NCBI GenBank assembly: GCA_965214415.1 | Contig: CBDCBQ010000003.1 | Coordinates: 1,240,001 to 1,304,000 of the forward strand | Source of the DNA: RH-AL1 sp965214415 | GTDB taxonomy: Bacteria; Pseudomonadota; Alphaproteobacteria; Rhizobiales; Beijerinckiaceae | Direction: 5' to 3' | DNA: 64,000 nucleotides | In this document: in pieces, positions 63,945 to 64,000 of the stretch | Numbering within the stretch: position 1 is the stretch's first letter | Layout of the letters: each line of letters opens with the position of its first letter | Notes under the pieces: generated by a model | What the model saw: only the letters and a program-made list of their open reading frames with translations | Told to the model about the DNA's origin: nothing | Databases searched by the model: none | Program-made: the position numbers and the translations under genes

Positions 63945-64000
63945 TCATCCGTGCGGCTTTGCTTGCGGCAGCAGCTCCAGGCTCGTCATCGTGCCGCCGA
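63945..64000 (-). CDS. Possible C-terminal end of a gene running off the right edge
   Basis: On the minus strand a frame enters from the window edge and ends at 63945 with GTMTSLELLPQAKPHG. The composition is coding-like but too short to identify, and another frame is also open here. Weak support. Confidence 0.3.
   Translation of the reverse strand, partial: GGTMTSLELLPQAKPHG

Overview
The window is G+C-rich chromosomal DNA (about two thirds G+C by eye) with dense, strongly GC3-biased coding. It most likely comes from an alphaproteobacterium of the order Hyphomicrobiales (Rhizobiales). Supporting evidence is the linked set mucR-sufE-DUF5330-histidine kinase, a dusB-ntrB-ntrC operon, fused ispDF divergent to dusB, Pro/Ala-tailed secG beside tpiA, ppiD followed directly by trpE, class II DAHP synthase, and DUF2865, DUF6894 and COQ10/RatA-type proteins. 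I cannot name the genus. There are no rRNA, tRNA or CRISPR features and no intact mobile element.

Layout. 1-9 kb: the start of murJ (cut by the left edge) behind a glycosyltransferase, a YdjC-type deacetylase, a chemotaxis receptor, sodB, an Ala/Pro/Glu-rich membrane protein and oligopeptidase B. 9-25 kb: mucR, sufE, DUF5330, a histidine kinase overlapping a peptidoglycan-binding protein, pit, a DUF2267-like gene, mutA and mutB split by a dead Uma2 gene, secG, tpiA, ppiD and trpE. 25-32.5 kb: an acetyltransferase, gfa with an odd tail, ntrC-ntrB-dusB, ispDF, pncC and coq10. 32.5-37.6 kb: an accessory stretch (gloA, DUF6894, sulfotransferase, beta-helix protein, a higBA relic) that interrupts what in relatives is a compact lpdA-lipA-coq10 block. 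lipA sits inside it at 34.5 kb and lpdA follows at 37.6 kb. 39-42.6 kb: tmk, a D,D-carboxypeptidase and rlpA. 42.6-47.6 kb: a surface-polysaccharide patch with two tandem KpsE/Wzz-like proteins and a large glycosyltransferase. 47.6-52.6 kb: xthA, an orphan ParA, a patatin lipase, an acetyltransferase and cysS. 52.7-56.4 kb: mostly small exported proteins of unknown function, plus creA and DUF2865. 56.4-64 kb: gltX, a repeat-filled gap, aroG, ribH-nusB, a YczE relic, acyP, an MFS permease, panC and a gamma-glutamylcyclotransferase.

How the genes work together. The housekeeping content covers cell-wall synthesis and remodelling (murJ, dacC-like, rlpA), central and C1 metabolism (mutAB, tpiA, lipA, lpdA, gfa), nitrogen regulation (ntrBC), isoprenoids, riboflavin, pantothenate and aromatic amino acids. 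Many pairs are translationally coupled by ATGA, TGATG, GTGA or TTGA overlaps.

The most interesting layer is decay and accessory change. Four accessory genes (Uma2, higB, YczE, and a tiny hexapeptide-repeat gene) carry frame lesions, mostly 1-nt indels in homopolymer runs, while the long housekeeping frames look intact. The higBA operator palindrome and higA survive although the toxin is broken. I did not find a convincing new multi-gene system. The best candidates for something undescribed are the hexapeptide-repeat mini-gene beside the tandem KpsE pair, the two-gene exported/NSNS-motif unit at 53.5-54.4 kb, and the amphipathic tail on Gfa.
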